Shown: positions 1 to 9,905, counted from the first letter of the stretch. The stretch: DNA of 64,000 nucleotides from Confluentibacter sediminis (GCF_003258355.1 NZ_QKPO01000003.1:186001-250000); one strand, 5' to 3'. The notes: generated from the letters alone by a model not told the origin. Made by a program: numbers and translations.

Positions 1-743
1 TGGGCAGGATAACTTACGTATTGAGAAAAATAAACGTATTGGTCATTCGGGCCAAACGTTGGACTGTATATGTGTAGCCCTTCTGCCAATTTTTTGCTTT
101 CTGATCCATCACAGGCATCCATCCAAATGGAAAAATTATTCCCTGAATCAGAATAATCTTCTCTCAAAAACCAATTTCCATTTTTGGAAATATCAGTGAT
201 CCAATTTTGAGACGATGGATTGTTTGTTTTTCTTGTGTCTGTACCCAATCCAATAGCCGTCACGGCAGGACTATCCCAATTGTTATTTCTAAAAAAAAGC
301 AATGGCTCATCAAAACATTTGGAAATACCCGATGGTTCAGTAATTTCGAATGTTATGCTATCTTCTCCTAAAGAATTTCCAGTATGTTTATCCAATACTT
401 TTACTGTGATGGTTTCTTCACCCGCTGTTACTCCTCGCACGACTACGAAAGGCATCGTAGTTTGCATTTGCCCTTCTTTTACTTGATCATCAACAACTAG
501 TGCTCCCCTGCCTTCACCAAGAGACCACTCGTAAATTAGGTTAAAGCTATCTGCTACATCCATTACCTCTGCATTAAAACGAGCGGATGCATTAATGGAT
601 AAGCTTCCACCAGGTTCTACTGTAGGCGATGAAAGTTTTACCTTGCCCTGATGGTTATCTTCAGTACTACAACTTAAGACGTAAATACTAATAAGAAATA
701 GCCCCGCCCATTTTCTTTTAAAGACATTCAACATTTTTATCAT
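1..743 (-). CDS. Lipoprotein with beta-propeller-like C-terminal part, partial
   Basis: Open minus-strand frame that runs off the left edge of the window, so the C-terminus is missing. It starts at ATG 743 (or 734). The first 25 residues are a lipoprotein signal: a basic start, a hydrophobic stretch and lipobox VLSC, followed by STED, so it is probably an outer-membrane or surface lipoprotein. Residues ~35-135 look like an Ig/PKD-like beta domain (EPGGSLSINASA, YEWSLGEG). Residues ~190-247 contain WMDACDGSESKKLAEG followed by SPTFGPNDQYVYFSQ, which resembles WD40-like/TolB propeller repeats. Substrate or partner is unknown. It lies downstream of rpsA in the same direction but is separated from it by a terminator, so it is probably its own unit. 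Confidence 0.7.
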   Translation of the reverse strand, partial: MIKMLNVFKRKWAGLFLISIYVLSCSTEDNHQGKVKLSSPTVEPGGSLSINASARFNAEVMDVADSFNLIYEWSLGEGRGALVVDDQVKEGQMQTTMPFVVVRGVTAGEETITVKVLDKHTGNSLGEDSITFEITEPSGISKCFDEPLLFFRNNNWDSPAVTAIGLGTDTRKTNNPSSQNWITDISKNGNWFLREDYSDSGNNFSIWMDACDGSESKKLAEGLHIYSPTFGPNDQYVYFSQYVSYPA

Positions 744-834
744 ATTTTATGAAATTTTGGTTAATATTACCAAAACATCGACTTACATTAAAAATGTCAT
801 CAAAAACAGGCTAAACAAATCTATTTGAAATAAA

Positions 835-860
835 AAAGCCTCCAATTTCTTGAAGGCTTT
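835..860 (-). terminator. Rho-independent terminator after rpsA
   Basis: On the minus strand an 11-bp stem (AAAGCCTTCAA pairing with TTGGAGGCTTT, one G-U pair) closes a GAAA tetraloop and is followed by a T run. It lies about 65 bases downstream of the rpsA stop. Confidence 0.85.
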
Positions 861-925
861 CGTTTTTTAATGGACTCCTGTCTATACAGGAAATCGAAGA
901 TTCGACAAAGTCAATGACAAAAAAA

Positions 926-2776
926 TTATTTTTTTGCTTTTTTGGCAGGTTTGCCATCCATTTTATCTTTGAGAGCTTGTAAAGCTTCATTAGCATCACC
1001 TATAGTTGGTTTTGCTTCTGCTGCTTGAGCTTCTGCTTTTTTAACAGCTGCTTTTACGTTTGCTACTTCTTCTGCTTTAAATACAGCAGTATGAGATGCT
1101 ACAACACGTTTAAACTCTTTATTGAACTCAATGATCTTAAATTCGGCTGTATCACCTTGTTTAAGTTTGCTGCCGTCTTCTTTTTCTAAGTGACGGGTAG
1201 GTACAAAAGCAACGATATCTTCGTTAAACTCTACAGTAGCACCTTTATCAACGATTTCAGTAATTTGAGCCGTATGAACAGTTTCTAAAGCGAAATCTGT
1301 TTCGTATTCATCCCAAGGATTTACAGTTGTTTGTTTGTGACCTAAACTTAATTTACGTCCTTCAACATCTAACTCTAATACAATCACATCTAATTTATCG
1401 CCAACAGCACAGAATTCACTTGGATGTTTAATTTTCTTAGTCCAAGATAAATCGGAAATGTAAATCAATCCATCAATACCTTCTTCTAATTCAACAAAAA
1501 CACCAAAGTTTGTAAAGTTACGAACGGTTCCAACATGTTTAGAACCTAATGGATATTTACTAGTAATATCTGTCCAAGGATCAGACGTTAATTGTTTGAT
1601 ACCTAACGACATTTTACGCTCTTCTCTATCCAAAGTTAAGATAACTGCCTCAACTTCATCTCCAACAGAAACGAAATCTTGTGCAGAACGTAAATGAGTA
1701 GACCATGACATTTCAGAAACGTGGATTAAACCTTCAACACCATCAGCTACTTCAATAAATGCACCGTAATCTGCAATAACAACAACTTTTCCTTTTACTT
1801 TATCACCTACAGTAACCGTATCTGCTAAGGCTTCCCATGGGTGTTTAGATAATTGTTTAAGACCTAATTGGATTCTTGATTTGTTTTCATCAAAATCAAG
1901 GATTACCACATTAAGTTTTTGGTCTAATTCTACAATTTCGTTTGGATGATTGATTCGAGACCAAGATAAATCTGTGATATGGATTAAGCCATCAACACCA
2001 CCTAGATCAATAAAGACACCGTAAGATGTGATATTTTTAACAATACCTTCTAATACTTGACCTTTTTCTAATTGACCAATGATTTCTTTTTTCTGTACTT
2101 CAATATCAGCTTCAATAAGTGCTTTATGAGATACAACTACGTTTTTGAATTCGTGGTTGATTTTCACAACTTTAAACTCCATAGTTTTATTTACATATTG
2201 ATCGTAATCTCTAATTGGTTTTACATCAATTTGAGAACCTGGTAAGAAGGCTTCGATGCCAAAAACATCTACAATCATACCACCTTTAGTTCTGCATTTA
2301 ACAAAACCATTAACGATTTCACCTGAATCATGCGCTGCATTAACACGATCCCATGCTTTAATAACACGTGCTTTTCTGTGAGATAATACTAATTGTCCTG
2401 TGGCATCTTCACGAACATCAATTAATACTTCTACTTTGTCCCCAACTTTTAAGTTTGGATTGTAGCGAAACTCATTTAAAGAGATAACACCTTCAGATTT
2501 TGCATTGATATCAATAATAGCATCTCTATCAGAAATGTGTACTACAGTACCAATGACAACTTCATCATTAAGTGTGTCAACAAAGTTTTCTGCTACTAAT
2601 TTTTCAAATTCTTTTAATTGTTTGTCATCAACTTCATCAATACCTTCTTGGTAATTGTGCCAGTTAAAGTTTGCTAAGAATTTTTCAGGATTTGCTTGAG
2701 CTTCAGATACTACTGGAGCTTCTGCTGTTGCTGCATTTACTGCTTCAACTTCAGCTTGATTTGCTTTTTCAGCCAT
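926..2776 (-). CDS. rpsA: 30S ribosomal protein S1
   Basis: 616-residue S1 protein, the mRNA-binding protein of the small ribosomal subunit that helps load mRNAs for initiation. Several OB-fold S1 repeats are visible. The typical repeat pattern (G..V.GxV..I..YGaFVel..gvdGLIHiSdlSW) is clearest at about residues 235-305, 320-390 and 405-480, with more divergent repeats before and after. The N-terminus is Ala/Glu-rich and the C-terminus is Ala/Lys-rich and low-complexity, as in other Bacteroidota S1 proteins. The start at 2776 gives the family N-terminus MAEKANQAE and has no Shine-Dalgarno sequence. A TAnnTTTG promoter box lies about 170 bases upstream, implying a long leader. Confidence 0.97.
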   Translation of the reverse strand: MAEKANQAEVEAVNAATAEAPVVSEAQANPEKFLANFNWHNYQEGIDEVDDKQLKEFEKLVAENFVDTLNDEVVIGTVVHISDRDAIIDINAKSEGVISLNEFRYNPNLKVGDKVEVLIDVREDATGQLVLSHRKARVIKAWDRVNAAHDSGEIVNGFVKCRTKGGMIVDVFGIEAFLPGSQIDVKPIRDYDQYVNKTMEFKVVKINHEFKNVVVSHKALIEADIEVQKKEIIGQLEKGQVLEGIVKNITSYGVFIDLGGVDGLIHITDLSWSRINHPNEIVELDQKLNVVILDFDENKSRIQLGLKQLSKHPWEALADTVTVGDKVKGKVVVIADYGAFIEVADGVEGLIHVSEMSWSTHLRSAQDFVSVGDEVEAVILTLDREERKMSLGIKQLTSDPWTDITSKYPLGSKHVGTVRNFTNFGVFVELEEGIDGLIYISDLSWTKKIKHPSEFCAVGDKLDVIVLELDVEGRKLSLGHKQTTVNPWDEYETDFALETVHTAQITEIVDKGATVEFNEDIVAFVPTRHLEKEDGSKLKQGDTAEFKIIEFNKEFKRVVASHTAVFKAEEVANVKAAVKKAEAQAAEAKPTIGDANEALQALKDKMDGKPAKKAKK

Positions 2777-2804
2777 TTAAAAATAAGAAGTAATATAAAT
2801 AATC

Positions 2805-2822
2805 TCCGTATTAAAGGAGGCC
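2805..2822 (-). promoter_or_regulatory. rpsA leader element with anti-Shine-Dalgarno-like CCTCCTTT
   Basis: The rpsA leader reads GGCCTCCTTTAATACGGAG on the minus strand. CCTCCTTT is identical to the 16S rRNA 3' anti-SD core and can also pair with the nearby GGAG in a small hairpin (CTCC, 8-base loop, GGAG). A regulatory role is inference only. Confidence 0.3.
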
Positions 2823-2943
2823 TTATTATATTACGTTTTGTATTCTGTATGCTTCGGAAGATTTAAGCAATTTACACACAGAAGTGTTATAAATATTTTA
2901 GTCTCATTCCTTTTCTCTTTCCGTTGAATTGCCAAAAGGAGTG

Positions 2944-2951
2944 CAAAAATA
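2944..2951 (-). promoter_or_regulatory. Promoter -7 box of rpsA
   Basis: TATTTTTG on the minus strand matches the Bacteroidota sigma consensus TAnnTTTG. It would give rpsA a leader of roughly 160 bases. No clear -33 TTG was found at the usual spacing. Confidence 0.5.
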
Positions 2952-3072
2952 CACAATTTGAATGATTTAGCCTAATATGAAAAATATTTTTATGTAAGAA
3001 TATTTGTGATAATTTAATTTGAAAATTTATAAATGGTTAGTATATTTAATGAAAATAATTTAAAACAAAATT

Positions 3073-3453
3073 ATGACAGCAAAAGAAAAATATCAACCAG
3101 TACTTGATTTAGGGAAAGCCTTAGATATTAAAGATGGCGATGTTATTGAAGAAAATGGCATTTTGAAAGTTAAAGGTACCGCTAAAACCCAATATGAAAA
3201 AAACCTGCTTTGGGATAAAATTAAAGAAATAGGAGGCCAAAATCCTTCTGATATCATGGCTAACATAAAAGTAGCCGATGAAAGTGTGTATCATAGACAT
3301 ACCGTAAAAAGTGGAGAAACTCTAAGTAAAATTGCTAAACAGTATTATGATAGTCCTTCTAAATATCAAGTGATATTCAAAGCAAATTCAGATATTCTTA
3401 AAAATCCTGATTTAATCCACCCTGGACAGGAATTGATTATTCCAAACTTATAA
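3073..3453 (+). CDS. BON-LysM domain protein (YgaU/Kbp-like)
   Basis: 126 residues with no signal peptide. Residues ~5-65 (VLDLGKALDIKDGDVIEENG, VKGTAKTQYEKNLLW) form a BON-like domain. Residues ~74-125 are a LysM domain (HTVKSGETLSKIAKQYYDSPSKY, then NPDLIHPGQELIIP). The order and length match E. coli YgaU/Kbp, a cytoplasmic K+-binding protein, so it may be a potassium sensor or buffer rather than a cell-wall protein. This is inferred from architecture. It is a single gene, closed by a strong terminator shared with cmk. Confidence 0.85.
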   Translation: MTAKEKYQPVLDLGKALDIKDGDVIEENGILKVKGTAKTQYEKNLLWDKIKEIGGQNPSDIMANIKVADESVYHRHTVKSGETLSKIAKQYYDSPSKYQVIFKANSDILKNPDLIHPGQELIIPNL

Positions 3454-3457
3454 ATTC

Positions 3458-3481
3458 AAAAAGAGGTTTACACCTCTTTTT
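3458..3481. terminator. Bidirectional terminator between the LysM gene and cmk
   Basis: Perfect 10-bp stem (AAAAAGAGGT / ACCTCTTTTT) with a 4-base loop and T runs on both strands. It sits between convergent genes, almost touching the cmk stop codon. Confidence 0.88.
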
Positions 3482-4177
3482 TTATGCGTTCTCTTCTAAT
3501 GCGTTATTAGCTAACTCTAAAATAAGATTGAATTGTTCTTCCAAAGACAGGTTTGAGTTGTCAATTTCAATGGCATCATCAGCTTTAATCAAAGGAGAAT
3601 CCTCTCTGTGTGAATCTATATAATCACGCTCTTGAACATTTTTTAAAACAGCATCATACGAAACCGTGTCACCTTTTTCGGTAAGTTCTTCAAAACGTCT
3701 TTCGGCTCTGGTTTCTGCGGAAGCCGTCATAAATAATTTTAGCTCTGCGTCCGGAAAAACGACCGTTCCAATGTCTCTGCCATCCATAACAACACCTTTT
3801 CCTTTCCCCAGTTTTTGTTGTTGTTTAACCAATAGTTTCCTAACTTCAGAAACCTCCGCAACCTTGCTTACAAAATTGGAAACTTCTAAAGTCCGTATCT
3901 CTTTTTCAATATTTTCATCATTCAAATACACTTCAGCAAAACCAACCTCTTTATTAAAAATAAAACTGATATGGATATCATCTAAATGAGAAACTAAAGA
4001 ATCAACATCAAATTTTTCTTTATTAATAATATTCTGTTTCATAGCAAACCAAGTGACCGCCCGATACATAGCACCAGAATCTATATAAGCATACCCTAAA
4101 TATTTAGCCAATTGCTTGGCTACGGTACTTTTTCCGGTAGATGAAAATCCGTCTATGGCTATGGTTATTTTGTTCAT
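3482..4177 (-). CDS. cmk: Cytidylate kinase
   Basis: 231 residues, the usual length. It phosphorylates CMP and dCMP with ATP in pyrimidine salvage and supply. The P-loop is near the N-terminus (IDGFSSTGKST, residues ~8-18), followed by YIDSGAMYRAVTW, which matches the CMP-kinase substrate region. MDGRDIGTVVFPDAELKLFMTAS at ~130-155 is the family signature, and RDYIDSHREDSPL lies in the lid region. An upstream TAnnTTTG box is present. Cmk is often close to rpsA in bacteria, as here, although the LysM gene now lies between them in the opposite direction. Confidence 0.97.
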   Translation of the reverse strand: MNKITIAIDGFSSTGKSTVAKQLAKYLGYAYIDSGAMYRAVTWFAMKQNIINKEKFDVDSLVSHLDDIHISFIFNKEVGFAEVYLNDENIEKEIRTLEVSNFVSKVAEVSEVRKLLVKQQQKLGKGKGVVMDGRDIGTVVFPDAELKLFMTASAETRAERRFEELTEKGDTVSYDAVLKNVQERDYIDSHREDSPLIKADDAIEIDNSNLSLEEQFNLILELANNALEENA

Positions 4178-4202
4178 TGGTTATGGATTGTTGTTGGTTA
4201 AA

Positions 4203-4210
4203 CAAAATTA
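4203..4210 (-). promoter_or_regulatory. Promoter -7 box of cmk
   Basis: TAATTTTG on the minus strand, 26 bases upstream of the cmk start, matches TAnnTTTG. Confidence 0.5.
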
Positions 4211-4291
4211 ACTTTTAAACTTTTAACTTTTAACTTATTTATCGTAAATCTATATTAAAACGACAACAAGTATATTTTATCTTAAAACAAA

Positions 4292-4316
4292 AAAACCTCG
4301 ACGAAATCGAGGTTTT
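4292..4316 (-). terminator. Rho-independent terminator after lon
   Basis: 10-bp perfect stem (AAAACCTCGA / TCGAGGTTTT) with a 5-base loop, T-rich on the 3' side of the minus strand. It lies 20 bases after the lon stop. Confidence 0.88.
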
Positions 4317-4335
4317 AAAAAAATATCATTAATTT

Positions 4336-6786
4336 TTATAATGTCTTAGCGTTTGTAACTTTTTGATTTGTTATTGCCAATTTAATGACATCACTCATAT
4401 CTGTCACATAATGAAACGTTAATCCTTTTAAATAATCGGCTTTAATCTCTTCAATATCGCGTCTGTTTTCTTCACATAAAATAATCTCTTTTATACGAGC
4501 TCGTTTTGCAGCCAATATTTTCTCTTTAATACCACCAACAGGTAATACTTTTCCACGAAGTGTGATTTCCCCTGTCATTGCCAAGCTTTTCTTCACTTTT
4601 CTTTGAGTAAATAAGGATACTAAGGAGGTTAACATAGTAATACCGGCACTCGGACCATCTTTTGGGGTAGCACCTTCCGGTACGTGAATGTGCACATTGT
4701 AATTTTCAAATACGGAAGATTCAATACCAAATACATCGGCATTTGATTTAATATATTCCATAGCAATGGTAGCCGATTCTTTCATGACAGTACCAAGGTT
4801 TCCTGTAATAGTCATCGTCCCCTTCCCTTTTGAAAGGATGGATTCTATAAACAATATATCACCTCCTACACTCGTCCAAGCTAAACCAGTCACCACACCC
4901 GCTACATTATTGTTTTCATATTTATCGCGTTCCATTTTAGGTCCGCCTAATACTTCAATAATATCTTCGTTAGAAATTTTAATATTATACTCTTCTTCCA
5001 TAGCAATATTCTTGGCAGCATAACGTACCATTTTTGCTATTTGTTTTTCTAATCCTCTAACACCAGATTCACGAGTGTAACCCTCAACGATTTTTTCTAA
5101 TTGCGGTTTTGCAATCTTTAAATGTGCATCTGTTAAACCGTGCTCTTTTAATTGTTTTGGCAATAAATGACGTCTTGCTATTTCAACCTTTTCTTCAATA
5201 GTATAGCCAGTCACATTGATGATTTCCATCCTATCCCTTAATGCAGGCTGAATGGTTGATAAATTATTGGATGTTGCTATAAACATCACCTTAGAAAGGT
5301 CGTAACCCATTTCTAAAAAATTATCATAAAACTCATTATTCTGTTCCGGGTCTAACACTTCCAACATCGCAGAAGATGGATCGCCTTGATGAGAATTAGA
5401 TAGTTTATCAATTTCATCTAAAACAAATACCGGATTTGATGTCCCCGCTTTTTTCAAACTTTGAATAATACGTCCTGGCATAGCTCCTATATAAGTTTTT
5501 CTATGTCCTCGAATTTCTGCTTCATCCCGCAAACCACCTAATGAAATACGCACATATTCCCTACCCAATGCTTCAGCTATAGATTTTCCTAAAGACGTTT
5601 TACCAACTCCAGGAGGGCCATACAGACACAAAATCGGCGATTTCATATCGTTACGCAATTTTAAAACCGCTAAGTATTCTATAATTCTGCGTTTAACATC
5701 TTCTAGTCCAAAATGATCTCTGTCTAGAATTCGCATGGCACGTTTTAAATCGAATTTATCTTTACTGAATTCATTCCAAGGTAAATCCAAAAACAAGTCT
5801 AAATAATTTCTTTGGATAGAATATTCAGCCACTTGCGGATTCATGCGTTGCATTTTAGCCAATTCTTTTTCAAAATGTTTGGCCACCTTTTCATCCCATT
5901 TTTTATTCTCAGAGCGCAATTTCATCTCTTCAATTTCCTCATCATGACTAACGCCACCCAATTCTTCTTGAATGGTTTTCATTTGTTGATGCAAGAAATA
6001 TTCACGTTGCTGTTGGCTCATATCCATTTGAACTCTAGACTGAATATCATTCTTAAGTTCTAATTTTTGAAACTCAACATTCATAAATTTAAGTGTAGCC
6101 ATAGCACGCTTCTTCAAATCATCAATCTCTAAAAGCTTTTGCTTTTCAGCAACCGATAAATTCATGTTTGATGATACAAAATTCACTAAAAACGAATTGC
6201 TCTCTATGTTTTTAATAGCAAAAGAGGCTTCACTTGGAATGTTTGGGCTTTCTTTAATTATTTGAAGTGCCAATTCTTTTATAGAATCTATAATAGCATA
6301 AAATTCCTTGTTTGAAGTCGCTGGTTTGGCTTCTGGTAATTCGCGAATCGTGGCATTCATATACGGCTCTTCCGTAATAACTTCAGCAACTTTAAAACGC
6401 TTTTTACCTTGAATAATAACGGTAACATTCCCATCGGGCATTTTTAAAACACGTAAAATTTTGGCAACCGTACCTGTTTCGTAAATATCTTTAACTGAAG
6501 GATCTTCTAAAGATTCATCTTTTTGAGACACCACACCAATAACTTTATTGCCCTTATTAGCATCATTGATAAGGCGAATAGATTTATCGCGGCCAGCAGT
6601 TATAGGAATCACCACACCTGGAAACAGAACCGTATTTCTTAAAGAGAGAATTGGTAATGTTTCTGGTAGTTTTTCGTTATTTATTTCTTCTTCATCTTCA
6701 GGAGTCATTAAGGGAATTAATTCTGAGTTTTCATCGAATTCCTGCAATGACAAACTGTCAAGACTTATAAAATTAGATTTTTTCAT
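4336..6786 (-). CDS. lon: ATP-dependent Lon protease
   Basis: 816 residues, full length for LonA. This cytoplasmic AAA+ serine protease degrades misfolded and regulatory proteins. Domains in order: N-terminal substrate domain ([18 protein letters not shown], ~45-250); coiled-coil linker (~250-330); AAA+ module with Walker [10 protein letters not shown] (~390) and Walker [10 protein letters not shown]; and C-terminal peptidase with catalytic Ser in DGPSAGIT (~712) and the dyad Lys in [13 protein letters not shown] (~755). All active-site residues are present. It is a single gene ended by its own hairpin. No CIRCE-like heat-shock operator is evident upstream. Confidence 0.98.
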   Translation of the reverse strand: MKKSNFISLDSLSLQEFDENSELIPLMTPEDEEEINNEKLPETLPILSLRNTVLFPGVVIPITAGRDKSIRLINDANKGNKVIGVVSQKDESLEDPSVKDIYETGTVAKILRVLKMPDGNVTVIIQGKKRFKVAEVITEEPYMNATIRELPEAKPATSNKEFYAIIDSIKELALQIIKESPNIPSEASFAIKNIESNSFLVNFVSSNMNLSVAEKQKLLEIDDLKKRAMATLKFMNVEFQKLELKNDIQSRVQMDMSQQQREYFLHQQMKTIQEELGGVSHDEEIEEMKLRSENKKWDEKVAKHFEKELAKMQRMNPQVAEYSIQRNYLDLFLDLPWNEFSKDKFDLKRAMRILDRDHFGLEDVKRRIIEYLAVLKLRNDMKSPILCLYGPPGVGKTSLGKSIAEALGREYVRISLGGLRDEAEIRGHRKTYIGAMPGRIIQSLKKAGTSNPVFVLDEIDKLSNSHQGDPSSAMLEVLDPEQNNEFYDNFLEMGYDLSKVMFIATSNNLSTIQPALRDRMEIINVTGYTIEEKVEIARRHLLPKQLKEHGLTDAHLKIAKPQLEKIVEGYTRESGVRGLEKQIAKMVRYAAKNIAMEEEYNIKISNEDIIEVLGGPKMERDKYENNNVAGVVTGLAWTSVGGDILFIESILSKGKGTMTITGNLGTVMKESATIAMEYIKSNADVFGIESSVFENYNVHIHVPEGATPKDGPSAGITMLTSLVSLFTQRKVKKSLAMTGEITLRGKVLPVGGIKEKILAAKRARIKEIILCEENRRDIEEIKADYLKGLTFHYVTDMSDVIKLAITNQKVTNAKTL

Positions 6787-6940
6787 AGATATATTTAAGT
6801 CAATCTGTCATTAAAAACAAACCGAACTATTTATAATGTTGATTATTAAAAACAATAAAAGTATTAATTATCAGAAAGTTACAATAATAATAAGGCTTTT
6901 ATTATTATTATAAATTCAATAGTTGTGCCATAATAGAGAA

Positions 6941-7591
6941 TTACATCTTCCCTGTTTTCTTCAAAATAAATAATAACACAATAGGAATCGCCAATAAACC
7001 AATCATCAATAAATTGGTTTGAAATAACCAAGGCGATAATAATAATGTAATGGCATAACCGCCGATAGCACCACCAAAATGGGCATCGTGACCAATATTG
7101 CCAACCCTATTTTTCATACCATAAATGGAATATAATAAGTAGCCAATCCCAAAAATATAGGCAGGAATTGGAATAGGGATGAAAAACATCATTAATTCCA
7201 TATCAGGTTTTAATAAAATAGCAGAATATAGAATACCTGTAACAGCACCACTGGCACCAACAGCACTATAATAATATTCGTTTTTATGAAAGTAAAGAGA
7301 CAATAAGCTACCAAACAGCAAACTTGCAGCATAAATAATAACAAAATTAAATGACCCTAAATATCCAATAACAACATTGGCGAAAAAGTACAATGTCAAC
7401 ATATTAAAAAGTAAATGCTGTGTATCGACATGTAAAAAACCAGAGCTAAATAGCCTTATCTTTTCTCCTCTTTGTATAGGACCTACTTGAAATTTATATT
7501 TTTCAAAAAAAGAAAAATCTCCGTATCCTTTATAGGAAATGATAACGTTAGCAGCTATAATTACAATAGTCATGATATTTAAATCACCCAT
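6941..7591 (-). CDS. Rhomboid-family intramembrane serine protease
   Basis: 216 residues with about six membrane segments. The rhomboid signature is present: HLLFNMLTLYFF in TM2, the catalytic Ser in VGASGAVTG (~112) and the catalytic His in DAHFGGAIGGY (~170). The LHVDTQH region precedes the HLLFN segment. It would cleave transmembrane helices of unknown membrane substrates. It is divergent from the acyltransferase at 7647 with only 55 bases between the starts, so the promoters overlap. Confidence 0.92.
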   Translation of the reverse strand: MGDLNIMTIVIIAANVIISYKGYGDFSFFEKYKFQVGPIQRGEKIRLFSSGFLHVDTQHLLFNMLTLYFFANVVIGYLGSFNFVIIYAASLLFGSLLSLYFHKNEYYYSAVGASGAVTGILYSAILLKPDMELMMFFIPIPIPAYIFGIGYLLYSIYGMKNRVGNIGHDAHFGGAIGGYAITLLLSPWLFQTNLLMIGLLAIPIVLLFILKKTGKM

Positions 7592-7620
7592 AGGTATAAA
7601 TGTTTAAATTCTAAATGGTA

Positions 7621-7628
7621 TATATTTG
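7621..7628 (+). promoter_or_regulatory. Promoter -7 box of the acyltransferase gene
   Basis: TATATTTG, a perfect TAnnTTTG match, 18 bases before the ATG at 7647. Confidence 0.55.
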
Positions 7629-7646
7629 CAAATCTAAAATTAATTC

Positions 7647-8540
7647 ATGCAATTTCTAGTTTATATTTTAGTTTATCCCCTTTTGTGGCTTATTTCCATA
7701 TTGCCGTTTCGATTGTTGTATTTCGTTTCAGACTGTGTATATGTGTTAGTTTACTATATTATTGGTTATAGAAAGAAAACCGTTTACAACAATTTAAAGT
7801 TGGTTTTTCCTGAAAAATCCGAGAATGACATCAAAATTATTACTAAAGCATTTTACCACCATTTATGTGACATGTTTTTGGAAATGGCGAAAACCATGAC
7901 CATTTCTGAGACTGAACTCAAGAAACGTTTTAAAGTTACCAATCCACAAGAGTTTAAACGATTGGAAGCTTTAAATAAAAGTATCATTTTAATTTTCGGG
8001 CATTATGCCAGTTGGGAATGGTCTATAGTTTTGCAAAATTATATTAATTTTAAAGGTTTGGCTGTTTATAAACCCTTAGCCAACAAACATTTTGATAAAT
8101 TGGTAAAAAATATTCGTTCTAAATTTAATACCGATTTAATAAGTACCAAAGAAACCATTAATGTTATTAATAATAATGAAATTAACGGTATTAAAAGCAT
8201 TACGGGCTTTTTAAGTGACCAATCGCCACGACTGACGAAAGATGTGTATTGGGGTGACTTTATGGGCATAAAATCGCCTTGTTTTACTGGTGCAGAACGA
8301 TTGGCTAAAAAATTAGATTTAACGACTGCTTATCTCAAAGTAACCAAAGTGAAACGGGGATTTTATGAAGCAGAAATTATGACACTAGCCGAAAATCCTA
8401 AAGATTATAAAGACTACCAATTGACCGATATGTTTTTGCGTGAGGTAGAAAAGCAAATTTATGAAGCTCCCGAATATTATTTTTGGACGCATAAACGTTG
8501 GAAGCATCGGAAGAAGAGTGAAAAAGTGAAAAACAGTTGA
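7647..8540 (+). CDS. Lipid A-type acyltransferase (LpxL/HtrB family)
   Basis: 297 residues. An N-terminal membrane helix (LVYPLLWLISILPFRLLYFV) anchors it in the inner membrane. The catalytic motif HX4(D/E) is seen in FGHYASWEWS (~117-125), and the DQSPR and RLAKK regions further on fit the family, with RW near the C-terminus. Family members transfer secondary acyl chains to lipid A, but some Bacteroidota homologues act on other lipids, so the exact acceptor is open. The gene abuts the convergent gene at 8541 with no gap. Confidence 0.9.
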   Translation: MQFLVYILVYPLLWLISILPFRLLYFVSDCVYVLVYYIIGYRKKTVYNNLKLVFPEKSENDIKIITKAFYHHLCDMFLEMAKTMTISETELKKRFKVTNPQEFKRLEALNKSIILIFGHYASWEWSIVLQNYINFKGLAVYKPLANKHFDKLVKNIRSKFNTDLISTKETINVINNNEINGIKSITGFLSDQSPRLTKDVYWGDFMGIKSPCFTGAERLAKKLDLTTAYLKVTKVKRGFYEAEIMTLAENPKDYKDYQLTDMFLREVEKQIYEAPEYYFWTHKRWKHRKKSEKVKNS

Positions 8541-9671
8541 TTAGTTCATAAATTCAATTTTTTCTCCTTTTGAAATGAAAACAAGGGCATCAAAATGCTT
8601 AAACCAATTTGTTTTATTCTTTTTAAGATTAAACATACCATGATATTCTTTTTCTGCAAATTCTGGGTTATCAATAATTAATTGTTTTGCATCAATAAAA
8701 TAATTGTTCTTTGTTGAAGGCAAAAAATGGAGCAAATTTTCTTTGTCATTACTGGCTTTTTCAATACCGCTTCTATATGGCATATATATTGAAGAAACAG
8801 CGATATGATATGAAATGTCAGGATTTAGCTTTACAAATTGCCCACCCATTGTTTGTCCTTTCATAAAGTCGTATTCATATTTTGCCATATGGGCATTTGC
8901 CAACCAAACTATAAACTTTTTGCCAGGCATAGTTTTAACTAAAAAGTCTAGGTTCTTTGCCATTTGAGCATCTCTAATGGCTATTCCTCTGATATCATTT
9001 TTTGCAGTATACATTGGAATAGTGGTTTTTAAACTTTTCAAAATTTGAAACCAAATTGGGCTGGATCGTATTTTTAAATCATTTAAAAACGTATCAATCG
9101 TTTCTGTTAAATATTTTAAATCCTTTTTATTTATTTTTCCCTTAAGCGTAAACCTACTTTTAACTACTAAATCAGACAGTTGTATGAACTTAGCGTCATG
9201 TTCAATTTTATTTTCATTTAAAAATTCATCTAATTTTTTTGAAAAATTGTAATTGGCATAGGGAGAAAACAGTTGATTATCAAAGCCCCAAATGGTGACA
9301 TTATTTTGTTCTAAAAAGCTAAAGAGTTCTTGGCATTGTACCGAATGAGACCAAACACTCAAAATATTCTTTTTATCATGTTCAAAAAATAATCCAAAAA
9401 AATCACTTTCAAAAGCAATGTCCTTATATCCCTTTTCAAGTACTAAATACTTAATAAATTCTGTTTTAACTAAAAATTCTGAACCGATGTGATGTTCAGA
9501 TTCACCTAGAAAAACGACCCTTTTATCAATTAGATTTTTATTTATTATATCTTTAACAGGTTCCGTCAGTAAATTACCTAATGCATTTAAGTCATGGACA
9601 TTTTTCTCAACTTGAGCTAAAATAGAATGTAGTCCAAAAATTATAAAAACGATAGAGATTACTCTTTTCAT
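8541..9671 (-). CDS. Erythromycin esterase-like family protein, secreted
   Basis: 376 residues. An N-terminal signal peptide ends near LHSILA, so it is periplasmic or secreted. The erythromycin-esterase fold is visible: VVFLGESEHHIGSEF (~50-66) with the Glu-His pair, IAFESDFF (~90), and later RDAQMAKNLDFLV and WLANAHMAKYEYDF (~255), which carry the second His. This superfamily includes macrolide esterases but also many uncharacterised hydrolases, so a resistance role should not be assumed. It is a single gene with no obvious operon partners. Confidence 0.82.
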   Translation of the reverse strand: MKRVISIVFIIFGLHSILAQVEKNVHDLNALGNLLTEPVKDIINKNLIDKRVVFLGESEHHIGSEFLVKTEFIKYLVLEKGYKDIAFESDFFGLFFEHDKKNILSVWSHSVQCQELFSFLEQNNVTIWGFDNQLFSPYANYNFSKKLDEFLNENKIEHDAKFIQLSDLVVKSRFTLKGKINKKDLKYLTETIDTFLNDLKIRSSPIWFQILKSLKTTIPMYTAKNDIRGIAIRDAQMAKNLDFLVKTMPGKKFIVWLANAHMAKYEYDFMKGQTMGGQFVKLNPDISYHIAVSSIYMPYRSGIEKASNDKENLLHFLPSTKNNYFIDAKQLIIDNPEFAEKEYHGMFNLKKNKTNWFKHFDALVFISKGEKIEFMN

Positions 9672-9905
9672 ACTTTCTGATTGGCGAAATGAATTACAAA
9701 TAAGCTTAAAATAATTGTAATCAAGAATGGTTTTATCAATTAATTAACCTTTTACCAATTTTTAAGGTATGACTTTATAAACTCAAAATCACAAGAATAA
9801 GAATATACGTTAATCTTTCCATCACTTTAAATGCATGGAAGCAATCGGTTTACTATGAGTTCCTTATTATAATATGACTTCAGTCATTCATTCCTTGTAA
9901 TAACG

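Noticed and set aside
220-486. Plus-strand ORF at the left end
   Set aside because: It is the shadow of the partial lipoprotein gene on the minus strand, which has a signal peptide and lipobox.
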